A stretch of 38,430 bases of DNA from DAIOHQ01 sp036744635 (GCA_036744635.1 DAIOHQ010000011.1:1-38430); one strand, 5' to 3'; positions 23,770-34,123 are shown, numbered from the stretch's first letter. Numbers and translations are program-made. Notes: generated by a model not told the origin, from the letters alone.

Positions 23770-26078
23770 CTTGCACCGTCCTTCATTTTTGAATGCTGCG
23801 CGAATCTGCTGCATTCTTGCGCGTCTGGCGTTCCGATCAGCACAGCGGACTGGCGCGCCCGGTCCCGGGCGCCCGCGAAGGGGCCCGCGAAGGGGTCAGG
23901 AACCTTTTGCCGGAACGGCGCGGAGGGTGCTTTGCACAAAAGGTTCCTGACCCCTTGCCGGATTTGACCCCTTGCCGGATTGAGGCGATAGACCTGCCCG
24001 GCGGAAACTTCCAGCCCCTCCGACGCGCCGGATGCGACCGTCTCGCGGCCGTTGGAGAGGTCGGTGGCCGAGCCGCTAAATGGCGCCATCCCATCGGCGA
24101 ATGCCCACAGCACGCTGGGGCGGTTGTCGGCATCCAGCCAGAGCGCGTATCGTCCTCCTTCGCTCAGACGGAGGCGCTGCATGTGGGGGATGGCCTGGTT
24201 GTAGAGGCGATTGGTGCGGGCAAATTCATCGGCATATTCCATCCCCGGCGGCATGTGCGGGCCGCCGCCCGGCAGCTTGTTCCCTTTCCAGGCCGGCCCC
24301 CAGGGGCGGGCGAAGATGCCCGGCAGGCAGCGATGGGCGGCCAGCCAGAAATAGTGTTTGCCGTCCAATCTCCCGGGGGCGTAGGTCTGGGACTGGTAGT
24401 GGATCATCTCATCGATGAGGAAGCCGGCGGCCGTGTCCATCAGGGCGAAGGCCTGGTCGCCGGCAACGATGTCACCCCACAGCTTCTTGGTCAGGGCGCT
24501 TTCTTCGAAGCCGATCATGCCGACGGTGCCCACGCCGAAGACCGTGATCATCTCGCAGCGCTGGCGGAAGCCAAGTTTCTGCAGCTCAGCCTGGAAGCGC
24601 CAAACATCCTCCCCTTGAGGTGCCTTGTCCGGCGCCTCCCAGTCGATGCAGGTCTGGCCGAGGTTGCCGTAGGAGTCCCAGAAACAGGCGGACAGGCCGG
24701 TTTCCTGCTGGGCCGCCTTGAGCCGCTGGTAGAGGTGATCGCGAAAGCCGCTGCGTATCCGCCCGGCCCATAGCGCCCCTTGGGCCCAGGAATACCTGGC
24801 ACTCCACGGATCGCCATCCGCCTTGCGCAGGACCCAGTCCGGATGTTGCTTCCAGAGCGGCGACCAGGCGTGAAACTCCAGGCCGACCCATTGCACGACG
24901 CCCAAGCCCAGTTGCCGGGCCGCATCGCATAACTTTTTTATGGATGCCGGACCGCCGAACTTTTCACTGAAGAGGTAATCGTAGTTGGCGCAGACGTTCC
25001 GCTGGAATTGGAAGGTGGGATCATCACTGGTACCGGTCCAGGGCGCGTGGGGATAGAACTCCTGGTAGCCGAGGCGGGCATAAGTGGGCAGGGCGTCGAG
25101 AAGCGGCTCGATCCAGGCGGTACCATACACTTCCAGGTCATCATTCCAGAGATGTGACCAGATAATCGGCCGCGGCACTTCCAGTTGAAAATCGTAAGCG
25201 TGATGGTAGCGCCGGCGCACGTCGGTGAAGCAATCCAGCCAGAGGTTGCGGTATTCGTGCCGGGCCAGGGGCGCGGGATGGCGATAGACCAGCAGACGGC
25301 GTTCGGGACAGGATGCTTTTTCAGTGAGGGGGAAGAAGGGGCGGTCGGTGTAGTGAATCACGTCTTCGTCGGCGAATTTCTCCAGACGGCTGCGAGTGAT
25401 TCCCGGCGGCTGCATGAACAGGCACAACACCAGCTCGCCCTTGGTCTGAAAGTCGCACACGCACGATCCCGCCCCGCGGCAGAGTGTGTCCATCGGAGTG
25501 GTGGGGACACCGTTGACCTTGAACTGCTCTGCGGTGGTAAAGGCGCTGTCCCCTCTGGCCGTCAGTTCCAATGGGATGGCGGTGATATCCTGCTGGATGA
25601 GCGTGCAGCCCTCGGCCCGGCCGCCGATTTCCCATGTCGAATCTTCGATCAGCCAGTGAATGGGATGCCCAGGCGACTGCACCTCAACCCGCATCGTCAG
25701 CCCGGTCCATAGGTTTTCGTAGATGCGCTCGGTGATCGGGTGAAAGCTCCAGCGAAATCGCGCCACCGGCACGTCGACGCGCCGCGTTGCCAGGCGGGCA
25801 TCGCCCATGGCGTCGGCCTCCTGGCGGCGCGGCATCCACTGCCCGGTCGAGCTGAGCGACAGGATTAAGCCCCCATCGCCGGTGCGCTGCACTTCCTCGA
25901 GCTTGAACTGGTCAAAACGGAAACCCTTGTCCGACTCCGCGTACAGCGTCCAAGGCAGGGCGCCGCTGCGCAGCGGCGTGTCGCCGTAGCGCACAGTGCC
26001 GATGCCGTCGAATCGCCGGTCGGCACCGATCAGCAATTCTAGTTCAAAGCCATTCTCGAACTGGATCATCCGCGACAT
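23766..26078 (-). CDS. Glycoside-hydrolase-like TIM-barrel protein (GH31/GH36-like), repeat-extended C-terminus
   Basis: 770 residues. A GTAGGAG site precedes the ATG, and the gene starts 12 bp after the previous stop. The N-terminal half (to about residue 300) is a beta-rich domain. The central part looks like a retaining glycosidase barrel: RPIIWSHLWNDDLEVYG, GVVQWVGLEFHAWSPLW, a candidate nucleophile Asp468 in ACFWDSYGN, and FLIDEMIHYQSQ. A small beta-domain near LRLSEGGRYALWLDADNRPSV follows. The assignment to an alpha-glycosidase-type clan is by overall feel, not by a diagnostic motif. No signal peptide is seen, so it may act in the cytoplasm. The last ~60 residues are coded by an inverted repeat and 17-bp direct repeats at 23891-23981. 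The stop codon overlaps the next start by ATGA. Confidence 0.6.
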   Translation of the reverse strand: MSRMIQFENGFELELLIGADRRFDGIGTVRYGDTPLRSGALPWTLYAESDKGFRFDQFKLEEVQRTGDGGLILSLSSTGQWMPRRQEADAMGDARLATRRVDVPVARFRWSFHPITERIYENLWTGLTMRVEVQSPGHPIHWLIEDSTWEIGGRAEGCTLIQQDITAIPLELTARGDSAFTTAEQFKVNGVPTTPMDTLCRGAGSCVCDFQTKGELVLCLFMQPPGITRSRLEKFADEDVIHYTDRPFFPLTEKASCPERRLLVYRHPAPLARHEYRNLWLDCFTDVRRRYHHAYDFQLEVPRPIIWSHLWNDDLEVYGTAWIEPLLDALPTYARLGYQEFYPHAPWTGTSDDPTFQFQRNVCANYDYLFSEKFGGPASIKKLCDAARQLGLGVVQWVGLEFHAWSPLWKQHPDWVLRKADGDPWSARYSWAQGALWAGRIRSGFRDHLYQRLKAAQQETGLSACFWDSYGNLGQTCIDWEAPDKAPQGEDVWRFQAELQKLGFRQRCEMITVFGVGTVGMIGFEESALTKKLWGDIVAGDQAFALMDTAAGFLIDEMIHYQSQTYAPGRLDGKHYFWLAAHRCLPGIFARPWGPAWKGNKLPGGGPHMPPGMEYADEFARTNRLYNQAIPHMQRLRLSEGGRYALWLDADNRPSVLWAFADGMAPFSGSATDLSNGRETVASGASEGLEVSAGQVYRLNPARGQIRQGVRNLLCKAPSAPFRQKVPDPFAGPFAGARDRARQSAVLIGTPDAQECSRFAQHSKMKDGAR
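23891..23981. repeat. 19-bp perfect inverted repeat plus 17-bp tandem pair in the 3' end of the glycosidase-like gene
   Basis: AGGGGTCAGGAACCTTTTG (23891-23909) is exactly complementary to 23937-23955. It is followed by TGACCCCTTGCCGGATT twice in tandem (23948-23964 and 23965-23981). The whole block is open in the frame of the gene and lengthens its C-terminus. Confidence 0.9.
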
Positions 26079-26090
26079 TGGGGCGCACTC

Positions 26091-29000
26091 CTACTCAACA
26101 TTGACCACTCCCCACTGCGCCGGCTCCAGGCGGCTCTCATGCGGCACGTCATTGGTGATGTTGGCAGTGAAACTGTTGTTCGACCAATACGCCCGCAAGG
26201 CCGCCATCGTGCCGGTTTTGTTTCCAAAGGTGTAGCCGAGATCCATGCGGATGTTCGAGAGCGGCTTGGGCTGCCAGCCGAGCGCTTCCAGTGGGATGGC
26301 AACGGTCACCTGAAATCCGCCGCTGCGCGGCTGATACTCCAGCGCGATGCCTTCAATCTTCTCGATGGCATCGAAGCTCTCCTGCCCCGTCGGCGACTTG
26401 AGCACGATCGGCTCGCCGGTGAATCCCGACACCTTGGGCCGGAACACGACCCCGACGGGTTTGCCCTCCTGGCGGGTTAGCAGAACTCTCACATCTCCCG
26501 GCGCCGGCGCCTTGCGGTCGGCGGCGGCATTCGGATCGGTCGCGATCTGGATGTCCAGCACGTTTCCCCCGTGAAAGATCATCTTCGGATCGAGCACCGC
26601 GTTGGCCAGTTCGGCGTCGCTGTCGACATCGTAGCGGACGTACAGGTTCTTCTGATCGTACGCCGCCGAAGCCTTAAACTGCCGGCCGCCGCCGGGGGAC
26701 ACGGTCACCGGCCGCGCCCCTTCCAGCGATTGCTTGCCGCGGGTGATAACCAGCTTCTGATTCCGCGCTTTGTTGCGCTGGTATTCCGCCAGCGCGTCGG
26801 CCGCCAGCTTGGCGCTCTCCTCCGAGTGGGCATACGCGCCTCCGGGAAGCCGCTTGACCTTGTCCAGGCCTGTCACCTCAAGGATGCGTCCATCCTGATC
26901 GCCGCAAAGCAGGAAATAGCGGTTCATTCCATCAGGATGGACTAACTGCCCATTGAATGATTCGCAGCCAATGGCATCCGCCCCCAGCCCTTTGCCGTCG
27001 CGCATATCCCGGAGGATCATCGCGACATACAGCCCGTCGCGGGTGTAAAGGTGATAGGGGCCGAAATAGGTGGCCAAGCCGGTGTAGTCGCCGGCGAAGC
27101 CCAGAAACGCGGTCGGCCCCCAGAGCTTGCCGGGCCGCAGCGTCGGCAAGTTGGTGGCGTCGACCCATGGCACAATGCCGCCAAAGCGCCAAATCACTTT
27201 GCTGCCATCGGGCGAGAATTTGGTGAAGGCCGGGTTGGCTCCGACAGACATGGTGACGATGCCCCCGTCGTCGGGGTCGATGCCCATCGGCCCGTGCGGA
27301 TTGTTGTCGCTGCGCGGGATCGGCAGCTTCTGGGGATGTTCAAAGTCATAGCTCGGCCGTCCGCTGTCGTCGATCTTCAACGTCCGGTAGACGCAGGCGG
27401 AGGCCGACCAGAGGTTCAGGTCCTTGTCCACCCAATGGAAGTGGTCGTGCTTGACCGGCTTGATTTCTTCGTGCTGCATGGTCTGGTCGTCATTGGCATC
27501 GACCCAGACATAAGATCCCTTGGGATAGCGCTTGATGTCGCCCATCAGCGCATACGGCGGCCAGGGAGCCAGCGGATTGCCATCCTCCAGGTAAAACATC
27601 ATGAGCAGCGGCTTGAAGATGTCGCCATCGCGCATGAACAGTGCCCAACCCTTTGGGAACTGATACGTCCAGGCGTACTGCCGCCCGTTCTTGGCCGTGA
27701 ACGGGAAGAACTGATTCATCAGGGTGTTCCCCACCTCGGCGATGCTGTCACCGTTGAGGGCGCGCCAAATGGTGCTCACCGGCCGGCCGGTTTTCTTCTC
27801 CCAGTCGATCTTCCACAAAACGCTGTGGGTGTAGACCTCATCCGGATGTTTTGGGTCCATGCTGATCGGCGTGGAGTAGGCGCTGCCTCCGAAGAACTCA
27901 TTGGCGAACTCGCCGGTGGCCGAGTTCCACACGCTGATCCGCTTGGGGGCATCGAGCGTCTCGGTCACCCAGAGCTGGCCTTTGTTATCGATCGCAATCC
28001 CGCCCGGTTCGAGCATTCCGGATGCATCGTAATGACCAATGCGCGGCCGGCCGCCCGGCTTACCGATGCTGCGCAGGAATTTTCCCGTCTTGTCGAACAC
28101 CGACACATCCTGCAATTTGCCGGCGTTGGCTACGTAGAACGTGCCGTCTGGGTCGACCGCAATGCCGCGCGGTTGATCGAGATGATCGCCGATCAGTGGC
28201 TCGCTCTTCCCGGCCACCAGGCGCACAATTTTGTCCTGACTCACGACCGCCAGGGCATCCCCCCCTGCGTCCGCTCCCAGAAACGCCAGACGCTGGGGAG
28301 ACGGGACCTTCCAAGTCGCCAGCAGCGTCCCCCGCTTGCCATCGTACGCCGCCACCAAGTCGCGCAGCCCGTAGGAGGCATAGATCCTGCCGGCGCCGTA
28401 TACCAGACCGGTCACTGTGTTGTTCTTCTTATCTCCGCCTTCGGGATACGGAAGAAGCGGCGAGCCGGATTCAAAGTTGAGCGGCCGGCCGTCGGTGACG
28501 TCGAACACCCGCACTTCCTCGCCTTCGTAGAAGCTGTGCCCCCCGACGGCGAAGAAGCGTTTTCCGTCGCTTGCCAGATATTCAGCGCACTGTCTGATTC
28601 CCCACTGCTTCTTGCCGGCCAGATCCGTGCCAATGATGCCCCAGCCCGACTCAGCGGAGTTCCAGGAGAGCAGCATTTTTTCGCCAGCGGCGCAGGCGGC
28701 GCGGGGCATGCCGTGATCCCCGTCCCAGCCGCCGGTTTCATCGTCGGTCTTAAAAGGCGGTTGTCCGGAGTTGTGCACCGATAACACGAACTCAACGCCG
28801 ATGCCCTGATGATAGAGCCCGCGCCAGGTGTACTTGCCCGCCGGCAAGACGTGTCCGGAATCGTCAAGCCCATCCCAGCGCTCGACGACCCGCCCGGCTC
28901 GCCGCGGGGAAGAGGCGAGGAGATTGCGTACCATTTGTCCGTTCTCATCCGCCAGCGCGATCGTCACCTGTCCATCCTGCGGCAGATCGAATTCAAACGT

Positions 29001-29918
29001 CAGGGGCAACTTCGGTTCCGCCGCTACGCCCGCCTCGACCTGCTCGCGCGGCAGCTTGCCCTTTGGGGAGAAGATCACCTTGCCCCAGCAGCCCGAATCC
29101 TGGTATCCGAAGCCCGGCTTATCCATCAAGTCGTAGGCCCAGCCGTCGATTCCCGAGGTGGACATGCCATTGGGGTTCGACCAAAGGAACTGCAGCGTTC
29201 CCGGAACAAGGTTGCCGGCCTTGGGATGCACCTTGGCTCCCCCGGCCGCCCCGACACCGAGCGTCGCATACGGAATGCGATATTCAAATACATAGCCGCG
29301 GCCATCGTCGGACTTGCGATAGGCCGCCTGAAATTTGTCCGGCGGGACCACGCCATCCGGCAGCCCATTCTCGATCGGCAGGTAATCCATCGACTTCTGC
29401 ACTTGCAGGCACGCCTCCTGCCGGTCGGTGAAATACCACAACAGCATGTGGATGAGCGCATCGTTTGGTGTGTTGGTGAAAAGATGCTGGCTTACCGGGA
29501 ATCCCTGGGCTGGGTCCAGGATGATGCGGAACTGGAAGGCGTCGGCATCCCAGGCCTTTGAGGCGCTGACCTTCGGGTCGTGGCGGTTCATCATGGGAGT
29601 GGGATCGCGCACGTCGCCGCTGAGATAGAGCGCCTCATCATCGTACATCATCGCGAACTTAGCGCTTTTCTGCTCGGAGGTCTCCTGGGAGACGTAAATC
29701 CAAATCTGTCCCGACAAGTCCCAGTCGTCCAGCTTGGCGTCAATCTTGACGTCTCCCGGCCGCGAGACCGCGAAAGCCCGCTCGTGTCTGCCGCGGCCGC
29801 CCTGGGCCAGGGCAACCGAAGAATTTGCCAGCAGGGTCGCCGCAATCGCGACTACGAGGAAACATCTCAAATAGTGGGCAGTCGGCAGTGGGCAGCAGGC
29901 AGTGAAGAAAGAGGTCAT
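26091..29918 (-). CDS. Large secreted NHL/beta-propeller protein with CBM9-like domains
   Basis: 1275 residues from the ATG at 29918. The ATG overlaps the previous stop as ATGA and has GGAG upstream, which argues against the ATG 13 codons earlier. The signal peptide is residues 1 to about 38 (RCFLVVAIAATLLANSSVALAQG); its first part TACCPLPTAHYL is coded by an ACTGCC repeat. Then come a CBM9-like domain (DVKIDAKLDDWDLSGQI...), a FlgD-like Ig segment (NGQMVRNLLASSPRRAG...LPAGKYTW), a long NHL-type propeller with repeats such as QPRGIAVDPDGTFYVAN and EPGGIAIDNKGQLWVTE, and a C-terminal CBM9-like domain ending NDVPHESRLEPAQWG. It probably works outside the inner membrane in binding a carbohydrate. 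No catalytic motif is recognised. Confidence 0.8.
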   Translation of the reverse strand: MTSFFTACCPLPTAHYLRCFLVVAIAATLLANSSVALAQGGRGRHERAFAVSRPGDVKIDAKLDDWDLSGQIWIYVSQETSEQKSAKFAMMYDDEALYLSGDVRDPTPMMNRHDPKVSASKAWDADAFQFRIILDPAQGFPVSQHLFTNTPNDALIHMLLWYFTDRQEACLQVQKSMDYLPIENGLPDGVVPPDKFQAAYRKSDDGRGYVFEYRIPYATLGVGAAGGAKVHPKAGNLVPGTLQFLWSNPNGMSTSGIDGWAYDLMDKPGFGYQDSGCWGKVIFSPKGKLPREQVEAGVAAEPKLPLTFEFDLPQDGQVTIALADENGQMVRNLLASSPRRAGRVVERWDGLDDSGHVLPAGKYTWRGLYHQGIGVEFVLSVHNSGQPPFKTDDETGGWDGDHGMPRAACAAGEKMLLSWNSAESGWGIIGTDLAGKKQWGIRQCAEYLASDGKRFFAVGGHSFYEGEEVRVFDVTDGRPLNFESGSPLLPYPEGGDKKNNTVTGLVYGAGRIYASYGLRDLVAAYDGKRGTLLATWKVPSPQRLAFLGADAGGDALAVVSQDKIVRLVAGKSEPLIGDHLDQPRGIAVDPDGTFYVANAGKLQDVSVFDKTGKFLRSIGKPGGRPRIGHYDASGMLEPGGIAIDNKGQLWVTETLDAPKRISVWNSATGEFANEFFGGSAYSTPISMDPKHPDEVYTHSVLWKIDWEKKTGRPVSTIWRALNGDSIAEVGNTLMNQFFPFTAKNGRQYAWTYQFPKGWALFMRDGDIFKPLLMMFYLEDGNPLAPWPPYALMGDIKRYPKGSYVWVDANDDQTMQHEEIKPVKHDHFHWVDKDLNLWSASACVYRTLKIDDSGRPSYDFEHPQKLPIPRSDNNPHGPMGIDPDDGGIVTMSVGANPAFTKFSPDGSKVIWRFGGIVPWVDATNLPTLRPGKLWGPTAFLGFAGDYTGLATYFGPYHLYTRDGLYVAMILRDMRDGKGLGADAIGCESFNGQLVHPDGMNRYFLLCGDQDGRILEVTGLDKVKRLPGGAYAHSEESAKLAADALAEYQRNKARNQKLVITRGKQSLEGARPVTVSPGGGRQFKASAAYDQKNLYVRYDVDSDAELANAVLDPKMIFHGGNVLDIQIATDPNAAADRKAPAPGDVRVLLTRQEGKPVGVVFRPKVSGFTGEPIVLKSPTGQESFDAIEKIEGIALEYQPRSGGFQVTVAIPLEALGWQPKPLSNIRMDLGYTFGNKTGTMAALRAYWSNNSFTANITNDVPHESRLEPAQWGVVNVE
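29874..29904. repeat. ACTGCC-type repeat tract in a signal-peptide coding region
   Basis: Read on the - strand, ACTGCCTGCTGCCC and further ACTGCC units form a single arm of the repeat family that makes an inverted pair at 22283-22329. It codes for the start of the exported NHL protein. Confidence 0.7.
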
Positions 29919-31258
29919 TTCGAGCACTCCATGAGAGATTGAAGCAGTTCGATGCAACCGGATTCCAACACGTCAGCCGCGCCGAATCCAAATGGCGTCA
30001 AGGTCTCCGTAAAGAAGCGGTAGGACTGCGCCGGCCCGTACCCGCCCTGGCGCTTGGCTGCATCGGTAGGGACGTAGCCGACGACGCCTCCGGTATAGGC
30101 TGAGAGCAGCACTGGAGAGGCTCCCATGGCCTGGCGGATCGCAATGCCGGTTTGGGAGTAGACTTCGAACGGCAGGGCTAGCAGAAGCAGCGGACCGATC
30201 CTGGCAGCCGCGATTCGGGCATGGAAGGCATCCGGCACCGTGCCGGAATCCAAGGCGGAAATGAATTCCTCGACCCAGTCCAGCAGGTAGACTGCTGCCT
30301 TGGCGCGGTCGGTGATTGGTACGGAGGCGGTCTCGCCGCGATCGGCAATGAATTGCGTCTTTAGCGCCTGCAATTCCTCTCGGTTCGGCGGTGGATCAAG
30401 CGGGAGGCAAACGCCCCTCTCGCCGATAGCGATCGAACAATTTCCCGAGGGCCTGATCTCGTGGAGAACGGTCACAGCGGCAGCGGCGAGGGTGCGGCCG
30501 ACCTGCTCGGAATCGGCGAATGTGCCGGCGTTCCATCCGCGGTCGCGGTAGAGGACGGGGTTTACGTCTCCAGAACACCCTTGAATGAACAGCGTCGTTC
30601 CGCCCCACATCCCATCCAGCGCCCGGGCCAGCACGCCGGAGTAGTCGGCGGTGAACCAGAGGTTCTGCCCGCCGAGAATCACTGGATGGGTGGCATAATT
30701 GACGAGGATGGCGATGGGGGAACCATCTTCAGCCATCAGCGCAGCCACCAGCAACTGCTCGTCGATAGGGCACATCTCATCCTGACGGTTGTGGCCGATT
30801 CCGTCGACATGGGTGGCGCCGTAGCCGAAGGTGGCGGGCTGCAGTCGTGGCGGCAAGGAGGCCACAAGATCAATCATGGAGCGCACCGCCGAGGCGAACC
30901 ACCGCTCATCCAGTTGGCGAAAGACGCCGCGAAGCGGCAGGGTGTTCGGCGCCCCGTGCGTATGAGTACAGGCGAGAAAAACATGTGCCGGGGAAATATT
31001 CAACGCCCCCCCCTGTTCGGCGATGCGGCGGCGCAGTTCTGCATCCATCCTCGTGGAGAATCCGAGCAAGTCGCAGGAGAGCAGAAGGATACGGCTGGAA
31101 CCATCGCGGACGGCGGCGTCATCCAGCAATAGCGCCCGCGCCATGAGCGGGTCGTGAGTGCCCACCGCCGGTTCCATCCAGCAGCCGAACCCCGACATCA
31201 GAATCCCCACGGGCGGCCGCAGGTCGACGCTGCCGGCGGCGGCTTGAAGGCGCATCAT
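29915..31258 (-). CDS. Neutral/alkaline ceramidase-like hydrolase
   Basis: 447 residues, resembling the N-terminal catalytic domain of neutral ceramidases (zinc amidases that cut N-acyl bonds). The zinc-binding type motifs are present: His99 and His101 in ACTHTHGAP, and His191 in NYATHPVILGG. The ligand-bearing segment FIQGCSGDVNPVLY is also typical. True ceramidases are longer (about 650-750 residues with an Ig-like C-terminal domain) and secreted; this one has no signal peptide and lacks that domain. In this operon a sugar or amino-polyol amide is as likely a substrate as a lipid. The start ATG overlaps the preceding stop, and its own stop overlaps the next start, both as ATGA. Confidence 0.85.
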   Translation of the reverse strand: MMRLQAAAGSVDLRPPVGILMSGFGCWMEPAVGTHDPLMARALLLDDAAVRDGSSRILLLSCDLLGFSTRMDAELRRRIAEQGGALNISPAHVFLACTHTHGAPNTLPLRGVFRQLDERWFASAVRSMIDLVASLPPRLQPATFGYGATHVDGIGHNRQDEMCPIDEQLLVAALMAEDGSPIAILVNYATHPVILGGQNLWFTADYSGVLARALDGMWGGTTLFIQGCSGDVNPVLYRDRGWNAGTFADSEQVGRTLAAAAVTVLHEIRPSGNCSIAIGERGVCLPLDPPPNREELQALKTQFIADRGETASVPITDRAKAAVYLLDWVEEFISALDSGTVPDAFHARIAAARIGPLLLLALPFEVYSQTGIAIRQAMGASPVLLSAYTGGVVGYVPTDAAKRQGGYGPAQSYRFFTETLTPFGFGAADVLESGCIELLQSLMECSK

Positions 31259-32569
31259 CGCAGTTCCTCCGCGTGTTCGGCCACCTTGCGGATCGCCGCC
31301 GCCACGGCGCGAATATCTTCATCGCCGGCGAGCAGCATGTTCTGCGAAAGATAGATCGAGTCAGCGCAGACCTGCTCGCTAACCGGGCAGCGAACGCCGG
31401 TATAATCCACGCCCCCTTTCAGGGGGGGGCGCCAGGGGACTGCGAATGGGGTGGGGTGGTCCTGCCCCCACATTCTGAAACAGCGGATTGCGGTAAATCG
31501 GCTGCCACCATCCGCGGGAGGCGGGGACGCCTTCGGCGAGCAGCGCTTCCATGAAGCGATCGCGGGGAATTCCCAGCCGCTCTTGCTCGACCCGGAAGAT
31601 GTACATGTGATAGCTTCGGCGCCCCCCCTTGGTCATGCGCGAATCGGGTCGGAGCACGTGTATTCCAGGCACATCCCGCAAAGCTTCATCGAGAATGCGC
31701 GCGCTCGCCTGGCGGCGCAGGGTCTGCTGCTTAAGCCGGGTGAGTTGGGCCAGCAGAATTGCCGCTTGAAACTCGGTCATGCGCAGGTTCGAGCCAAGGT
31801 ATTCGTGCTGGTACCACTGCCCGCCTCTGGTCCGGCCAATATGGCTGAAGCTGCGGCAGAGTTCGGCCAATTCCTCGTTGTTGGTGAGCAGGATTCCCCC
31901 TTCGCCGGCGGTGATGTTCTTGCTGGCCTGGAAGCTGAAGGTGGCGCAGTCACCGAGGGTTCCGGGGCCGTGCCCCCCCTCGCCTTGCCACATGCTACCC
32001 GAGGCGTGCGCGGCATCTTCCAGAATACCGAGATGATGCTTCCGGGCCAGGGGAACCAGGCGATCCATGTCGGCGAACTGGCCACCGACATGCACAGGGA
32101 TGATCGCGCGCGTGCGGCCCGCGCGGGCGGTGATTTTTCGCTCAACATCCTGCGGGTCGATGCATAGCGTTTCCGGGTCGATGTCGGCGAAGATTGGAAT
32201 CGCTCCCACGGTGATCACCGCGCTGGCGGTGGCGATGAAGGTGTAGGCCGGGACGATCACCTCATCCCCGGGCAGGATGCCGAGGCCGCGCAGGCCCATC
32301 TCGATTGCGGTGGTGCCGTTGGTGCAGGTCACGCCAAAGCCGACGCCGTGGAATGCCGCAAACTGTTTCTCAAATTCCTGCACCTTCTTTCCAAACCACC
32401 AGTCGCCCGATTCCAGCACGCCCAGAAGTTCGGAGCGCTCGCGGTCATCCCATACCGGCCAGCGCGGCCAGTCTTTGCGCGCGGCTGCATCACCGCCTTT
32501 GATTGCGAGCGTGGATTGAACCGCCGGCATGATTGCTTCTGGTGTTTCACCAAGTTCGGCGAAGCTCAT
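31255..32569 (-). pseudogene. DegT/DnrJ/EryC1/StrS-family aminotransferase, frameshifted near the 3' end
   Basis: The start at 32569 overlaps the previous stop as ATGA, with GGAG upstream. The frame runs through a normal DegT enzyme (GVTCTNGTTAIEMGL, EVIVPAYTFIATA, ADIDPETLCIDP, predicted PLP Lys217 in FSFQASKNITAGEGG) to WQPIYRNPLFQN. It then enters a 61-bp repeat-like insert (31408-31468) containing a G8 tract (31422-31429) and ends at 31379. The correct C-terminus (DYTGVRCPVSEQ...KVAEHAEELR) continues in the next frame to 31255, where the stop again overlaps the next ATG. The whole span is 1315 bp; removing one base gives 438 codons. Either a real frameshift, a phase-variable tract or a sequencing error explains this. 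Confidence 0.85.
31408..31468. repeat. 61-bp C/G-rich insert with G8 tract in the DegT gene
   Basis: The segment lies between codons for NPLFQNV and DYTGVRCPVSEQ, which would be adjacent in an ordinary DegT protein. It contains GCCCCC...AGGGGGGGGC and can form a short stem around the G8/C5 tracts. Its length, 61 bp, is one more than 20 codons. Confidence 0.6.
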
Positions 32570-34123
32570 CGAAACTCCAGGCCGAAGAGCTTGGCGTGCT
32601 TAAGGCGAATCTCAAGAATCAACGGTTTGTCTGCGCTGCCGATCTCCTTCTGCCCGCGCCAAGTCACCGCGATACTATTTCCATCCTGGCCGACGATTGC
32701 ATCGCAATCGTCCATCCCGCGGCCGGCTATTGGACCGGCGGGGGGGCCGGGCGTGCGGGCGGCGATGCGAATGAACCCGGCCGGTTCCACGGCGGTGTTG
32801 AGAAACAAACTCTGGCCGGCGGGCATAACACCAACCGTCTGGAATTCGCCCTCATCATCGCATTGCAGGGCCACCAGCCGCCCCTTGGGCCATATTGCAT
32901 AGCCAGTTCCGGCGGCGATGCCGGGGTGGAGTTGACGTTGCGATGGATCCACGCGCGGGTATTTGTGCGCTATGGGGAACCCCCGGTAGGGCAAAGCCCA
33001 TCGCTCTCCGGGCAGCTCGATCAAGCTTGGACAGGGAATGACGTACCCTCCATCCCACTGCCCCGGTTGGCCGCGCGCCAGTGCCTGCCCCCCCTGCCCG
33101 CCGCCAACCGCTGACCACGTCCAGCCATCGGGCGTTGAGAAGAGAACGGCGTCCATGCTGTCATCTTCGAGCTTCCAGCGGAAGGGAAACATGACCTGTT
33201 GCTCGGGACACCCCGGCAGATTCGTCTTGCACGGCCCGTACCAGAGATGCGACGGCGACATCTCCGAGCTCGTTGTCAGCAGCACTTCGGGATTGCTGAA
33301 ATGGCGGAAGTCGTCGCTGACGGCTCGTCCCACCGAGCGCTTGCCGATGGCGCCCTGCGACTCCGGTGCGGTGGGATCCGCCTGCCAGGTGCGGAAATAG
33401 AGGACATACTTTTTGCGCTGACTGTCATAACTGGCGCTATGAAACGTATCACTGTGATGGATCAGCAAAGGCTCGGGCAGCGCGTGCCAGTGAATGCCAT
33501 CCGGTGAGACAGCGCCGGCGATGCCATACGCCGAGCCGTCGGGGCGGAGCGCCAGCGGATCGACTTCATCGTGCTTGCGGCGATAGGCCGCGAGCTCCTC
33601 GGCGCTGAAAACTCCAAGGTACACCAGCTTGTAGCGCTCGGATGGATCGGCGTGATCGTCACGGAAGACGCCTTGGCCATGCATGCCGCGCCCGGGAGCG
33701 CCCATCGCGGGTGAGAAGACGATATTGTTCTCGCGGCTGCCGTTGAACTCGACCAAGTTGAGCACGGGCTTGGTCCATCGCAGGCCATCCTTTGATTCGG
33801 CGTAGCAGAGATGATGGTTGAACCCTTTGCCAGGCGGCGCCAGCCCGGCCTCGCCGCCGGGATGGATTGCGTACCAAGCTTTATAGCCCAGGGGGGGCGT
33901 CGCATCAGAGAGAATGGTGAGGCTCCCGGGCATGCCCGCCGGATCGGCGCCCAGAGGGTCCTCAAGTTTGAGCTTGGTCGGCTGTTGCAGAACCAGGCGG
34001 ATGCCGTGCGGGACGTGCGGTTTGAAGTGCGCCCCGGCATCGCCCTGTTCACCCCAAACGGGCAGGCCTTCATCCTTTGCCGAGAGCCATGCGAAGCCGC
34101 CGGACCGCACGAACTGCCAACTA

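Noticed and set aside
26091..29957. Start of the NHL protein 13 codons further upstream
   Set aside because: The ATG at 29918 overlaps the preceding stop as ATGA, has GGAG upstream and directly begins the signal peptide, matching the other operon junctions.
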